Origin: a bacterium
GTDB taxonomy: Bacteria; Bacillota; Clostridia; Oscillospirales; Ruminococcaceae
Direction: 5' to 3'
Assembly (NCBI GenBank): GCA_004561545.1
Contig: SFVK01000012.1
Span: 1-41,370, forward strand
DNA: 41,370 nt
The position numbers were made by a program, and so were the translations under genes. Positions 33,772 to 41,110 of this stretch are shown piece by piece. The notes under the pieces were generated by a model, which saw only the letters and a list, made by a program, of their open reading frames with translations, ran no database searches and was not told the DNA's origin. The stretch's first letter is position 1. Every line of letters starts with the position of its first letter.

Positions 33772-35166
33772 TCACTCCGCCATGGCGGCTGCGGGTTGGG
33801 CGGCCATCATGGGTTTGAGGATTTCGCGGTAGCATTTGCGCAGGAACGTGGCGCAAAGAGCCAGCGAAACAAGCTCGGCAATGGGGAAGGCGAACCAGAC
33901 CAGATTCACATTTCCGCTCAGGCTGAGCAGCCAGGCCACAGGGATCAGCACGCCAAGCTGGCGCACCACAGAGACACAGAGTGCCAGCACGCCCTTGCCC
34001 AGGGCCTGGAAAGTGGCCATGCAGATCACGCTGAAACCGGCCAGCGGGAAGTGAAGCGCAATGGTGCGCAGCGCGCGCTCGCCCATGGCAAGCATCTCGG
34101 GGCTGGCGTTAAAGAGGCTGAGCAGGGCATCCGGGAAGAACTGCGCCACCAGAAAGCCCAAAACCATAATGGTTTCCGAGAAGCAAACCGCCAGCTTGAT
34201 GGTTTTGGTGATGCGCTCCGGTTTGCGGGCGCCGTAATTGTAGCTGATGATGGGGACCATGCCGTTGTTCATGCCGAACACCGGCATGAACACAAAGCTC
34301 TGCAATTTAAAGTAGACGCCAAACACCGCCACCGCCGTGCTGGAGAAGGCGATGAGGATGTTGTTCATCAGAAAGGTCATGACGCTGCCAATGGCGCTCA
34401 TGGCAATGGAGGGGATGCCCACCGTGTAAATCCTCTTGATGGTGCGGCCCGAGAGCCGGAATCTGCGCAGAGAAAAGTGGATGTCCCTGTTCCACACAAG
34501 GTTCATCACCAGACCGGCTGCCGCGCCAAGCCACTGGCCCGCCACCGTGGCAACGGCGGCGCCGGCCGCATCCATGCGGGGCGCACCGAACATACCAAAG
34601 ATAAAGATGGGGTCCAGCACAATGTTGGTTATGGCGCCAATGAGCTGGCTGGCCATGGCAAAGGTACTGCGGCCGGTGGCCACCAGCAGCTTTTCCAGCA
34701 TACACTGGGCAAACAATCCCAGGCACCAGACACAGCAGATGGAGAGATAATCCACGCCATACTGCAAAATGGCGGGGTCGTCGGTTTGGGACGCCATGAA
34801 GGGCCGCACGGCAAACAGGCCAAAGAGCACAAAGGCCAGCGCCGAGCAGACGGCCAGAAACAGACCGTTCATGGCGGCGCGGTCGGCCTCCGCCTGATTG
34901 CCCTCGCCCAGGCTGCGGGAGAGGTGCGCGTTGACGCCCACTGCGGTGCCCACACCGAACGCGATCATCAGGTTCTGGATAGGGAACGCCAGCGACACGG
35001 CGGAGAGCGCCGCCTCGTTGATATGGCTGACAAAGATGCTGTCCACCACGTTGTACAGCGCCTGAACCAGCATGGAAATCATCATGGGAACCGCACAGGA
35101 AAGGAGCAGCGGGCCAACCGGCGCGCTGCCCATCCGGGATGCGGACATGGTATTCTGTTTACTCAT
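33772..35166 (-). CDS. MATE-family multidrug efflux transporter
   Basis: A 464-residue, 12-span transporter with the internal twofold MATE pattern: VGPLLLSCAVPMMISMLVQA and NVVDSIFVSH in the first half, VGIPSIAMSAIGSVMTFLMN in the second. Such pumps export cationic drugs or metabolites using Na+ or H+. The ATG at 35166 overlaps the stop of the kinase-like gene as ATGA; a GGAGG site is further upstream than usual (13 bases). An in-frame extension of 28 residues into the previous gene is rejected. Substrate unknown. Confidence 0.93.
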   Translation of the reverse strand: MSKQNTMSASRMGSAPVGPLLLSCAVPMMISMLVQALYNVVDSIFVSHINEAALSAVSLAFPIQNLMIAFGVGTAVGVNAHLSRSLGEGNQAEADRAAMNGLFLAVCSALAFVLFGLFAVRPFMASQTDDPAILQYGVDYLSICCVWCLGLFAQCMLEKLLVATGRSTFAMASQLIGAITNIVLDPIFIFGMFGAPRMDAAGAAVATVAGQWLGAAAGLVMNLVWNRDIHFSLRRFRLSGRTIKRIYTVGIPSIAMSAIGSVMTFLMNNILIAFSSTAVAVFGVYFKLQSFVFMPVFGMNNGMVPIISYNYGARKPERITKTIKLAVCFSETIMVLGFLVAQFFPDALLSLFNASPEMLAMGERALRTIALHFPLAGFSVICMATFQALGKGVLALCVSVVRQLGVLIPVAWLLSLSGNVNLVWFAFPIAELVSLALCATFLRKCYREILKPMMAAQPAAAMAE

Positions 35167-35771
35167 CCGCGATTGGCCGCCTCCATCGCTTTGGCGGCCT
35201 GCACGATGAGCTGAGCGCAGGCCTCGCGGCCAATCTGAGCGTTCAGGCACAGGTCATAGTTCTTTGCCTCACCCCAGCGGTTTTCGGTGTAGTAGTTGTA
35301 GTAGCTGGCGCGGGCGCGGTCATGCTTGGCCAGGGTTGACTCCCAAAGGCGGTCCGGCATATCCTTGGCGTCGGGGCGGGCCTTGGCGTTCTCAATCCGG
35401 TAGTTCAGCGGCGCATACACAAAGGTGCGCAGCACATTGGGACGGTCCCGCAGCACATAGTCGCCGCACCGGCCCAAAATCACACAGGAGCCGTTGGCGG
35501 CCACTTCCTTGATGACATTGGACTGCAAAATGTACACCTGATCCGCAAGAGGCATGGTGTTGCCCATCATGTACAGGCTGTAAATCAGGCTGCCGCTGCG
35601 CTGGTTCTCGCTGGCGGCAATGGCTTCCTCCGTCAGACCGCTCTTTTTGGCGGCAATGGTAATCAGCTCCTTGTTGTACAAGGGGATTCCCAGAATGTCC
35701 GCAACTCTCTGCGCAATCTCGCTGCCGCCGGAGGCGTACTCACGCGCCATCGTAATTACCATAGGTTCCAT
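35163..35771 (-). CDS. cytidylate kinase-like family protein
   Basis: A 202-residue protein that starts MEPMVITMAREYASGGSEIA, a Gly-rich phosphate-loop variant of the cytidylate-kinase-like family, followed by LGIPLYNKELITIAAKKSG and CVILGRCGDYVL. The fold predicts a nucleotide or small-molecule kinase, but family members are not proven CMP kinases and are often found apart from cmk loci. The ATG at 35771 has GAGGTGG 7 bases upstream. First gene of a unit with the MATE transporter (4-bp overlap) and probably the DUF308 gene. Confidence 0.88.
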   Translation of the reverse strand: MEPMVITMAREYASGGSEIAQRVADILGIPLYNKELITIAAKKSGLTEEAIAASENQRSGSLIYSLYMMGNTMPLADQVYILQSNVIKEVAANGSCVILGRCGDYVLRDRPNVLRTFVYAPLNYRIENAKARPDAKDMPDRLWESTLAKHDRARASYYNYYTENRWGEAKNYDLCLNAQIGREACAQLIVQAAKAMEAANRG

Positions 35772-35837
35772 TGTCTTCCACCTCACATTCAATTCGTCGG
35801 GCTGCCGATGGGCAGCCACAATAGTCCTACTATAAAT

Positions 35838-35866
35838 AGTATAAACGGAATGACCGCAAAACGCAA
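35838..35866 (-). promoter_or_regulatory. possible promoter of the kinase-like/MATE/DUF308 unit
   Basis: TTGCGT (35861-35866), a 17-bp spacer and TATACT (35838-35843) on the minus strand, 67 bp before the start. The -35 box is weak. Confidence 0.5.
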
Positions 35867-36023
35867 GAGGATAGGTTCACCAAAAACGCCGGGCCTTTCT
35901 TGTCAGAATGGCGTGAACGGAACAGCGGCGGGAATGAAATTTTGTTGATTTTTGAATAAACCCTGCCGCGCTGCGCCACACTATGGGCAACACAATACTT
36001 CACGCGGAAAAGGACGGGGGAAG

Positions 36024-36761
36024 ATGAAGAGCATCAAAGCGTTTTTGAAGGAAAAGGGGTTTTATCTGGTCTGCCTGGCGCTGGTGTTTGCCGCCACCAT
36101 CACAGGAATTCTGGCGGTGCGCAACGTGGTGCGCGGGGTGGGGGAACTGACCGAGGCCAAACACAGACAGCTGGAGGAGGAATCATCATGGGATTCACCG
36201 GACGCCACCGTGGACAACAAAACCGAAAACATCCCCGTGGAGACACCGCAGCCCTCATCGACGCCGTCAGCCTCCTCCTCTGTGCCGGGGTTGTCCTCTG
36301 GGGCTGCTGCGCCGTCTGGCGGGAAGTCCGTCGTGACCGGGCCATCTGCCGCCTCCTCCGGCGGGCAGGGCAGTTCCTCGGCCGCTTCCTCGAGGGGAAC
36401 GGTTTCGGCACCCTTCAGCGGTGATGAGCTGGTCTATAACGGGACCCTGGGCGATTGGCGCACCCATAACGGTACCGATTACACCTTCCCGGCAGGTACC
36501 GTCACCGCCAGGGCGGGGGGCACGGTCACCGGGGTGGAGCAGGACGCCCTGTGGGGCGGCGTGGTGGAAATCACCGGTTCGGACGGCGTCACCTGGCGCT
36601 ATTGCGGGCTGAAGGACATCCGCGTGGACAGACAGAACACCGTCGCCGCAGGCAGCATCCTGGGCACGCTGGATGAAATCCCCGCAGAGGCGCGGGAGGA
36701 ACCCCATCTGCATCTGGAATGCCTGAAAGACGGGGACTATCTTGATCCCGAACGTCAATAA
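36024..36761 (+). CDS. membrane-anchored M23 (LytM) peptidase, SpoIIQ-like
   Basis: A 245-residue protein with one N-terminal membrane segment (about residues 13-33), a Ser/Pro/Thr-rich linker (about 70-130) and a C-terminal LytM domain. Both zinc-site halves are present: DWRTHNGTDY (HxxxD) and EPHLHLE (HxH), so it should be an active peptidoglycan endopeptidase. The layout and the DWRTHNGTD motif recall clostridial SpoIIQ, which faces the intermembrane space of the forespore, but no other sporulation gene is nearby. The ATG at 36024 follows AAGGACGGGGG; 24 upstream in-frame residues lack a site. Single gene, ending in a strong hairpin. Confidence 0.88.
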   Translation: MKSIKAFLKEKGFYLVCLALVFAATITGILAVRNVVRGVGELTEAKHRQLEEESSWDSPDATVDNKTENIPVETPQPSSTPSASSSVPGLSSGAAAPSGGKSVVTGPSAASSGGQGSSSAASSRGTVSAPFSGDELVYNGTLGDWRTHNGTDYTFPAGTVTARAGGTVTGVEQDALWGGVVEITGSDGVTWRYCGLKDIRVDRQNTVAAGSILGTLDEIPAEAREEPHLHLECLKDGDYLDPERQ

Positions 36762-36772
36762 AAACGCACAAC

Positions 36773-36802
36773 AAAGCACCGGGCTGCAACCCGGTGCTTT
36801 TT
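36773..36802 (+). terminator. terminator of the M23 peptidase gene
   Basis: An 11-bp perfect stem (36773-36783 with 36790-36800), a 6-base loop and a five-base T tract. Confidence 0.9.
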
Positions 36803-36811
36803 GAGATGTTC

Positions 36812-36884
36812 AGGGCAACACCGCACAATTCTGCGCGCCGGAACGGTGCGTAAGGTATTGGCCGTAAATTGTGCGGGATTGCCT
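36812..36884. repeat. MITE-like or palindromic dispersed element
   Basis: Terminal inverted repeats of about 19 bp (36812-36830 with 36866-36884; shared core CCGCACAATT / AATTGTGCGG and GGCAA / TTGCC) flank some 35 bases with further internal pairing. It carries no gene, abuts the end of the ATPase gene and lies just after the M23 terminator. The whole unit could fold as one long hairpin. Only one copy is in the window. Confidence 0.65.
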
Positions 36885-38749
36885 CAGCTCTTTTTGACAG
36901 CCAGCATCCGCATGGCGTTGAGCACGGCCAGAACCATCACGCCCACATCGGCAAAGACGGCCGACCACATATTGGCAATGCCCATAGCGCCCAGAATCAG
37001 GCAGACAGCCTTGACGCCCAGCGCAAACACGATGTTCTCATACAAAATGCGCATACACTTGCGGGCGATGCCCATGGCCAGCGTGATTTTGGCGGGGTCA
37101 TCGTCCATCAGCACCACGTCGGCGGCCTCAATGGCGGCGTCGCTGCCCATGGCGCCCATGGCGATGCCCACATCGGCACGCATCAGCACGGGCGCATCGT
37201 TGATTCCGTCGCCGGCAAAGGCCAGTTTGCCCCGGCCGGTGCGGTTGGCCATCAGCGCTTCCACCCGCTGTACCTTGCCGTCCGGCAGAAGCTGGGCGTG
37301 AACCTCGTCCAGTCCCAGCGCTTCGCCCACCCGGCCGGCAACCGCTTCGCTGTCGCCGGTGAGCATCACGGTGCGGACTCTGGCGGCCCGCAGCCCGTCA
37401 ATGGCGGCTTTGGCGTTCTCCTTGATCTCATCCGCAATGAGCACCGAACCCAGGAACTCGCCGTCCCGCGCCACATACACGACGGTTCCCACGCCGTTGT
37501 CGGGGCGGTAGTCAATGCGCTGCGTTTCCATCATTCGGGCATTGCCGGCCAGCACGGTATGGCCGTCCACCCGGGTGCAGACGCCCTGACCGGCAATCTC
37601 CCGGGCGTTGGCGGCCCGACGGGTGTCCAGAGCGCCGGCGGCTTCCCGCAGACTTTTGCTGATGGGATGGCTGGAAAAGCTCTCCGCCAGCGCGGCCTGT
37701 TCCAGAAGTTCCTCCCTGCCGATGCCCGGCGCCGGGCTGACCTGCGCCACCGCAAAGGTGCCTTTGGTCAGGGTGCCGGTCTTGTCAAAAACCACCGTGT
37801 CAATGTGGGCCAGGCTTTCCAGATCGTTGCCGCCCTTGACCAGAATGCCGCAGCGGGACGCCCCGCCAATGCCGCCAAAGAAGCTCAGGGGAATGCTGAT
37901 GACCAGCGCGCAGGGGCAGCTGATGACCAGGAATGTCAGCGCACGGCTGATCCATTCCCCCCAGCCACCGCCCAGCACCAGCGGCGGCAGAACCGCCAGC
38001 ACCAGCGCGCCAAGGCAGACGGCAGGGGTGTAATAGTGGGCGAACCGGGTGATGAAATTCTCCGCCCGGGCCTTTTTCAGGCTGGAATTCTCCACCATAT
38101 CAAGAATTTTGGCCACGGTGGACTGCCCGTACAGCTTGGTGGTGCGCAGGCGCAGCAATCCTTCGCCGTTGACGCAGCCGCTGATGATCTCCTCCCCGGG
38201 ACGCACATACCGGGGCTTGCTCTCGCCGGTCAGCGCCGCAGTGTTGAGGGTGCTTTCGCCCTCCACCACGATCCCGTCAATGGGCACCTTCTCCCCGGGC
38301 CGGACCACCAGCACGGCGCCCACCGGCACATCGTCGGGGTCCACCGGTTCCACCGTGCCGTCGGGCCGCTCCAGATTGGCGCTGTCCGGCCGGATGTCCA
38401 TCAGATCACTGATGCTCTGGCGGCTCTTGCCCACGGCGTAGCTCTGGAACAGTTCGCCCACCTGATAGAACAGCATGACCGCGACGGCCTCGCTGTATTC
38501 ACCCAGGGCCAGGGCGCCCACAGTGGCCACCGCCATCAGGAAGTTTTCGTCAAACACTTCGCCGTGTACAATGCCCAGCACCGCTTTGCGCAGCACATCG
38601 TAGCCGATGACCAGATAAGGCACCAGGAAAATGGCAAGGTTTGCCAGACCGGGCAGCGGCACCACACGGGTCAGAATGGCCGCAGTCAGATACAGCGCCG
38701 CTGCAATCAGAATGCGTCTGAGGGTCTTTTTCTGCTTTTTTGTCATCAT
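36884..38749 (-). CDS. P1B-type heavy-metal ATPase (Zn/Cd/Pb export)
   Basis: A 621-residue ion pump with all catalytic motifs: TGES in the actuator domain, the intramembrane CPC (VISCPCALVIS), the phosphorylated DKTGTLTKG, the SSHPIS nucleotide-binding His-Pro, and GDGINDAPVL. The last helix has an Asp in FADVGVMVLAVLNAMRML, as in ZntA/CadA-type zinc, cadmium and lead exporters. Unlike most relatives it has no N-terminal metal-binding domain; that domain is a separate gene just upstream. The start at 38749 (two ATGs) has GGGGAGG. Its stop abuts the MITE-like repeat. Regulation is probably by the ArsR-family gene at 39169. Confidence 0.95.
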   Translation of the reverse strand: MMTKKQKKTLRRILIAAALYLTAAILTRVVPLPGLANLAIFLVPYLVIGYDVLRKAVLGIVHGEVFDENFLMAVATVGALALGEYSEAVAVMLFYQVGELFQSYAVGKSRQSISDLMDIRPDSANLERPDGTVEPVDPDDVPVGAVLVVRPGEKVPIDGIVVEGESTLNTAALTGESKPRYVRPGEEIISGCVNGEGLLRLRTTKLYGQSTVAKILDMVENSSLKKARAENFITRFAHYYTPAVCLGALVLAVLPPLVLGGGWGEWISRALTFLVISCPCALVISIPLSFFGGIGGASRCGILVKGGNDLESLAHIDTVVFDKTGTLTKGTFAVAQVSPAPGIGREELLEQAALAESFSSHPISKSLREAAGALDTRRAANAREIAGQGVCTRVDGHTVLAGNARMMETQRIDYRPDNGVGTVVYVARDGEFLGSVLIADEIKENAKAAIDGLRAARVRTVMLTGDSEAVAGRVGEALGLDEVHAQLLPDGKVQRVEALMANRTGRGKLAFAGDGINDAPVLMRADVGIAMGAMGSDAAIEAADVVLMDDDPAKITLAMGIARKCMRILYENIVFALGVKAVCLILGAMGIANMWSAVFADVGVMVLAVLNAMRMLAVKKS

Positions 38750-38784
38750 GGTTCCTCCCCGTTTTGGCAGCATGACAAAAGGAA

Positions 38785-38802
38785 GGGCGGCACGCGCCGC
38801 CC
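38785..38802 (-). terminator. hairpin between the HMA and ATPase genes
   Basis: A perfect 7-bp GC-only stem (38796-38802 with 38785-38791) and 4-base loop, followed on the minus strand by TTCCTTTTGT, 36 bases before the ATPase start. It may be a leaky terminator that lowers ATPase output relative to the HMA protein, or a mRNA-processing stabiliser. The rest of the 138-bp gap holds another short stem, 38817-38835. Confidence 0.5.
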
Positions 38803-38887
38803 CGGGCTTTTTGCAGGTCCGGCAAACGGACGCCGCAGCGGGTGTCTTTGTTCCTTCGGCGACATCTCTGCGGTCCGGTCGCTGCCG

Positions 38888-39103
38888 TTACAGTTCAATC
38901 TCAAAATCCGGTTCCACGCGCCTGGCAGCCTTGACGGCGGCCTTCAGAACCTCGTCAAACTTGTCGTCCTCGGCGTCCAGCACCATTTTCTGCGCCATAA
39001 AACTCACCGAGGCGCTGTTCACGCCGGGCAGCTTCTGGATGGCCTGTTCGATCTTGACCGCGCAGTTGGCGCAGTCCACTTCAATTTTGAATTTTTTCTG
39101 CAT
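38888..39103 (-). CDS. stand-alone heavy-metal-associated (HMA) domain protein
   Basis: A 71-residue ferredoxin-like HMA domain with the metal-binding DCANCAVKIEQA (CxxC; the Asp before the first Cys is characteristic of Zn/Cd-type HMA domains) and a second half VNSASVSFMAQKMVLDAE. It would bind and deliver zinc or cadmium to the ATPase, which lacks this domain. The start at 39103 (MQKKFKIEV) is set by AAGGAG 9 bases upstream. Located between the sensor and pump genes. Confidence 0.93.
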   Translation of the reverse strand: MQKKFKIEVDCANCAVKIEQAIQKLPGVNSASVSFMAQKMVLDAEDDKFDEVLKAAVKAARRVEPDFEIEL

Positions 39104-39168
39104 GAGGGTACACTCCTTATCCATCAATCTTGATCAGCGTTTGCGCTGAAAATCCCAAACCGGTGCGC

Positions 39169-39561
39169 TCATTCCTCCACATGCTCCATGCCCAGCGCGA
39201 TGATGCTGCGCACATGCTCGTCGTCCAGCGCGTAGTAGACGGCCTTGCCTTCCCGCCGGAAGCGGACCAGCTTGCTGCTCTTGAGCAGCCGCAGCTGGTG
39301 GCTGACTGAACTCTGGGACAGTCCCAGCAGCCGGGCAATGTCGCCCACACAGAGCTCGCTCTCGAACAGGGCATACAGAATTTTGATGCGGGTGGAGTCG
39401 CCGAACACCCGGAACAGCTCCGCCAGATCATAGAGAACCTCATCATCGGGCAGCTCCTCCCGCAGTTTGTCCACGGTGGCGGGCTGGCAGCAGCTCTCCA
39501 CTGCAATGCTGTCGATGAGCTCCTGCCGGGTTTTTGCGCTGGGGTCATCCCTTCGTTCCAT
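39169..39561 (-). CDS. ArsR/SmtB-family metal-responsive repressor (ZiaR/CadC-like)
   Basis: A 130-residue winged-helix repressor (RVFGDSTRIKILYALFESEL; recognition region SQSSVSHQLRLLKSS). The alpha-5 zinc site of SmtB/CzrA/ZiaR is complete at the C terminus: Asp114, His116, His127 and Glu130 (DxH-x10-HxxE). Of the alpha-3 thiolate site, Cys71 in ELCVGD is kept while the second Cys of the CadC ELCVCD motif is Gly, and Cys24-Cys25 occur in the N-terminal arm. Zinc sensing is therefore expected. The start at 39561 has AAGGAGG 8 bases upstream. It leads the operon with the HMA and ATPase genes and has an operator beside its promoter. Confidence 0.93.
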   Translation of the reverse strand: MERRDDPSAKTRQELIDSIAVESCCQPATVDKLREELPDDEVLYDLAELFRVFGDSTRIKILYALFESELCVGDIARLLGLSQSSVSHQLRLLKSSKLVRFRREGKAVYYALDDEHVRSIIALGMEHVEE

Positions 39562-39588
39562 CGGCGCGGCCTCCTTCTCAAATTGTCG

Positions 39589-39606
39589 TATGAAAAACTG
39601 TTCATA
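39589..39606. promoter_or_regulatory. likely operator of the ArsR/SmtB-family repressor
   Basis: TATGAA and TTCATA, a perfect 6-6-6 inverted repeat, lies just downstream of the -10 box at about +4 to +21. AT-rich palindromes of this kind with TGAA/TTCA half-sites are typical SmtB/CzrA targets. Confidence 0.7.
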
Positions 39607-39616
39607 TGTTGGTTCT

Positions 39617-39645
39617 ATCATACACCCGGGTGGGCCTGTTGTCAA
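39617..39645 (-). promoter_or_regulatory. promoter of the metal efflux operon
   Basis: Perfect TTGACA (39640-39645), a 17-bp spacer and TATGAT (39617-39622) on the minus strand. A strong promoter, as expected for a repressor-controlled unit. Confidence 0.88.
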
Positions 39646-39661
39646 TAGTAAAAGGTGGAAA

Positions 39662-39696
39662 AACAAAAAAATCCCCGCCGGGACAAACCCGGCAGG
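39662..39696 (-). terminator. terminator of the GtrB-type GT2 gene
   Basis: On the minus strand a 10-bp stem (39687-39696 with 39672-39681; U-G pair only in this direction) with a 5-base loop, then ATTTTTTTG. It separates the GT2 gene from the metal operon promoter. Confidence 0.88.
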
Positions 39697-39729
39697 GAAG
39701 GGAACTGCGGACAGATTGATCAGAGAAGA

Positions 39730-40707
39730 TCAGTCCTGCTGATCCTCCCAGGTGCGCTCGCTGATGATGTAGCGCGGGCGGGCCTTGGTCTCCATATAGA
39801 TTTTGCCGATGTATTCGCCGATGACGCCCAGGCAGATGAGCTGCACGCCGGAGACGAAGCAGATGATGCTGGTCATGGAGGCCCAGCCCGAGACGGTGTT
39901 GCCCAGGATGGCCTGCACCACCGCCCAGATCACGCCGATAAAACTCACCAGTGCAACCAGCACGCCGAACCCGGTAATAAACCGGATGGGCTTGACCGAA
40001 AGGCTGGTGATGCCGTCGAAGGCCAGCGCCAGCATTTTGGTCAGGGGATAGTGGCTTTCGCCGGCGATGCGCTCATGGCGCTCGTAGGCCACGCTGGTGG
40101 ATTTGAAGCCCACCAGCGGGACCATGCCCCGCAAAAAGAGATTGACTTCCTTGAAGTTGGCAAATTCCTTGAGCACCCGGGCGCTCATCAGGCGGTAGTC
40201 GGCGTGATTGTAGACCACCTCGGCCCCCATGGCGTTGAGCAGCTTGTAAAAGCTCTCGGCGGTGAAGCGCTTGAAAAAGGTGTCGGTGTCCCGCTTGGAG
40301 CGCACGCCGTACACCACCTCGCAGTCGTCGTTGCGGTAGGCATCCACCATGGCGTCCATGGCGTTGATGTCATCCTGGCCGTCGCAGTCGATGGAGATGG
40401 TGATGTCGCATTTGTCCCGCGCCTCCATCAGCCCGGCCAGAACGGCGTTCTGATGGCCCCGGTTGCGGCTCTGGCTGATGCCAAGATAATGGGGGTCGCT
40501 TTTGGCCAGATCGCAGATAATCTGCCAGGTGCTGTCTTTGGAACCGTCGTTCACAAAGAGCACGCGGCTGTCCGGGCTGACTTTGCCGGCGTTCGCCAGA
40601 TCGGTGATTTTTTTCAGGAACATTTTGCTGGTGATGGGCAGGACTTCCTGCTCGTTGTAGCAGGGTATGACAATGTAAAGGACAGGCTCCTTCCGAGCTG
40701 TGTTCAT
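39730..40707 (-). CDS. GT2 glycosyltransferase with C-terminal membrane anchor (GtrB/YkcC-like)
   Basis: A 325-residue enzyme. The GT-A domain shows YIVIPCYNEQEVLP, LFVNDGSKDSTW, SQSRNRGHQNAV and SIDCDGQDD. Two transmembrane segments follow at about residues 235-300 (ITGFGVLVALVSFIGVIW and SIICFVSGVQLICLGVIG). This layout is that of GtrB-type enzymes, which load glucose or another sugar on undecaprenyl phosphate for surface glycan decoration. The ATG at 40707 has AGAGGTG about 10 bases upstream. It has its own promoter and terminator; no flippase (GtrA) is adjacent. Confidence 0.93.
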   Translation of the reverse strand: MNTARKEPVLYIVIPCYNEQEVLPITSKMFLKKITDLANAGKVSPDSRVLFVNDGSKDSTWQIICDLAKSDPHYLGISQSRNRGHQNAVLAGLMEARDKCDITISIDCDGQDDINAMDAMVDAYRNDDCEVVYGVRSKRDTDTFFKRFTAESFYKLLNAMGAEVVYNHADYRLMSARVLKEFANFKEVNLFLRGMVPLVGFKSTSVAYERHERIAGESHYPLTKMLALAFDGITSLSVKPIRFITGFGVLVALVSFIGVIWAVVQAILGNTVSGWASMTSIICFVSGVQLICLGVIGEYIGKIYMETKARPRYIISERTWEDQQD

Positions 40708-40892
40708 CGTATCAGTACACCTCTTTTGGGCCGGTTCAACACCGTATGAGCGGGCAACCGGTCTGAAAATGCGCGAAATCCCTCCGTGGACAGGCGGCTT
40801 TCGCCGGGAGAAATATTTCTCATAGTATACAATATTCCGGCCTCAAATGCAACCCGGACGGAGCAAGGGGAGCCAAGGCGCCGGCGTTTCAC
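40704..40892 (-). CDS. possible small ORF overlapping the GT2 start
   Basis: A 62-residue frame starts at GTG 40892 with AGGAGG 5 bases upstream and ends in a TGA overlapping the GT2 ATG (ATGA). These signals are what a coupled gene shows. Against it, the best promoter for GT2 lies inside the frame and the basic sequence (MKRRRLGSPCS start) matches nothing I know. Best kept as a candidate. Confidence 0.25.
   Translation of the reverse strand: MKRRRLGSPCSVRVAFEAGILYTMRNISPGESRLSTEGFRAFSDRLPAHTVLNRPKRGVLIR
40824..40852 (-). promoter_or_regulatory. promoter of the GtrB-type GT2 gene
   Basis: TTGCAT (40847-40852), a 17-bp spacer and TATACT (40824-40829) on the minus strand, 117 bp before the ATG. 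Confidence 0.6.
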
Positions 40893-40910
40893 CGTATCCT
40901 CCTGAATCCC

Positions 40911-41018
40911 TCAATCATCGGCGGGTTCCAGCAGAATCCTGCGGAGACGGCTCTGCCGTTCGGGGCTGACCTCGGCGGCCTCCAGCCAGCCGGAAATGGT
41001 TCCGGCGTTCAGCCATAA
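40911..41018 (-). pseudogene. possible gene remnant without a start codon
   Basis: On the minus strand a frame reads LWLNAGTISGWLEAAEVS, continues PERQSRLRRILLEPADD and stops at 40911-40913. The amphipathic, protein-like composition suggests a C-terminal fragment, but there is no start codon and a terminator hairpin lies directly upstream. It may be a relic or chance. Apart from this and the small ORF, the 40708-41053 gap holds only the promoter and terminator listed. Confidence 0.2.
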
Positions 41019-41048
41019 AAGAAAAAAGCACTTGCCAAAACAAGTGCT
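41017..41048 (-). terminator. terminator downstream of the tRNA-Leu fragment
   Basis: On the minus strand an 8-bp perfect stem (41041-41048 with 41027-41034), 6-base loop and TTTTTCTTTT tract, 5 bases after the tRNA 3' end. It is the original terminator of the tRNA-Leu gene. Confidence 0.85.
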
Positions 41049-41053
41049 CAGTC

Positions 41054-41110
41054 TGGTGCCGGTGATGGGGGTCGAACCCATACGGTGTCACCACCAACGG
41101 ATTTTGAGTC
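41054..41110 (-). pseudogene. 3' fragment of tRNA-Leu (anticodon CAA), likely attachment-site scar
   Basis: The minus strand reads anticodon loop CTCAAAA, the 3' side of its stem (TCCG), a long class-II variable arm, the T-arm (ATGGG TTCGACC CCCAT), the acceptor 3' strand CACCGGC, A and CCA. Upstream of the anticodon loop the match stops: the required stem partner is lost and no 5' acceptor strand (GCCGGTG) occurs before the window ends. A tRNA cut at the anticodon is the classic trace left at one end of an element integrated by a tyrosine recombinase. Confidence 0.8.

Noticed and set aside
38817..38880. Glycine-riboswitch-like core (CCGAAGGAACAAAG on the minus strand) between the HMA and ATPase genes
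   Set aside because: The required CUCAGG-type partner and P1 pairing are missing; the 3' part folds into its own small hairpin. The context, metal export, does not fit either.
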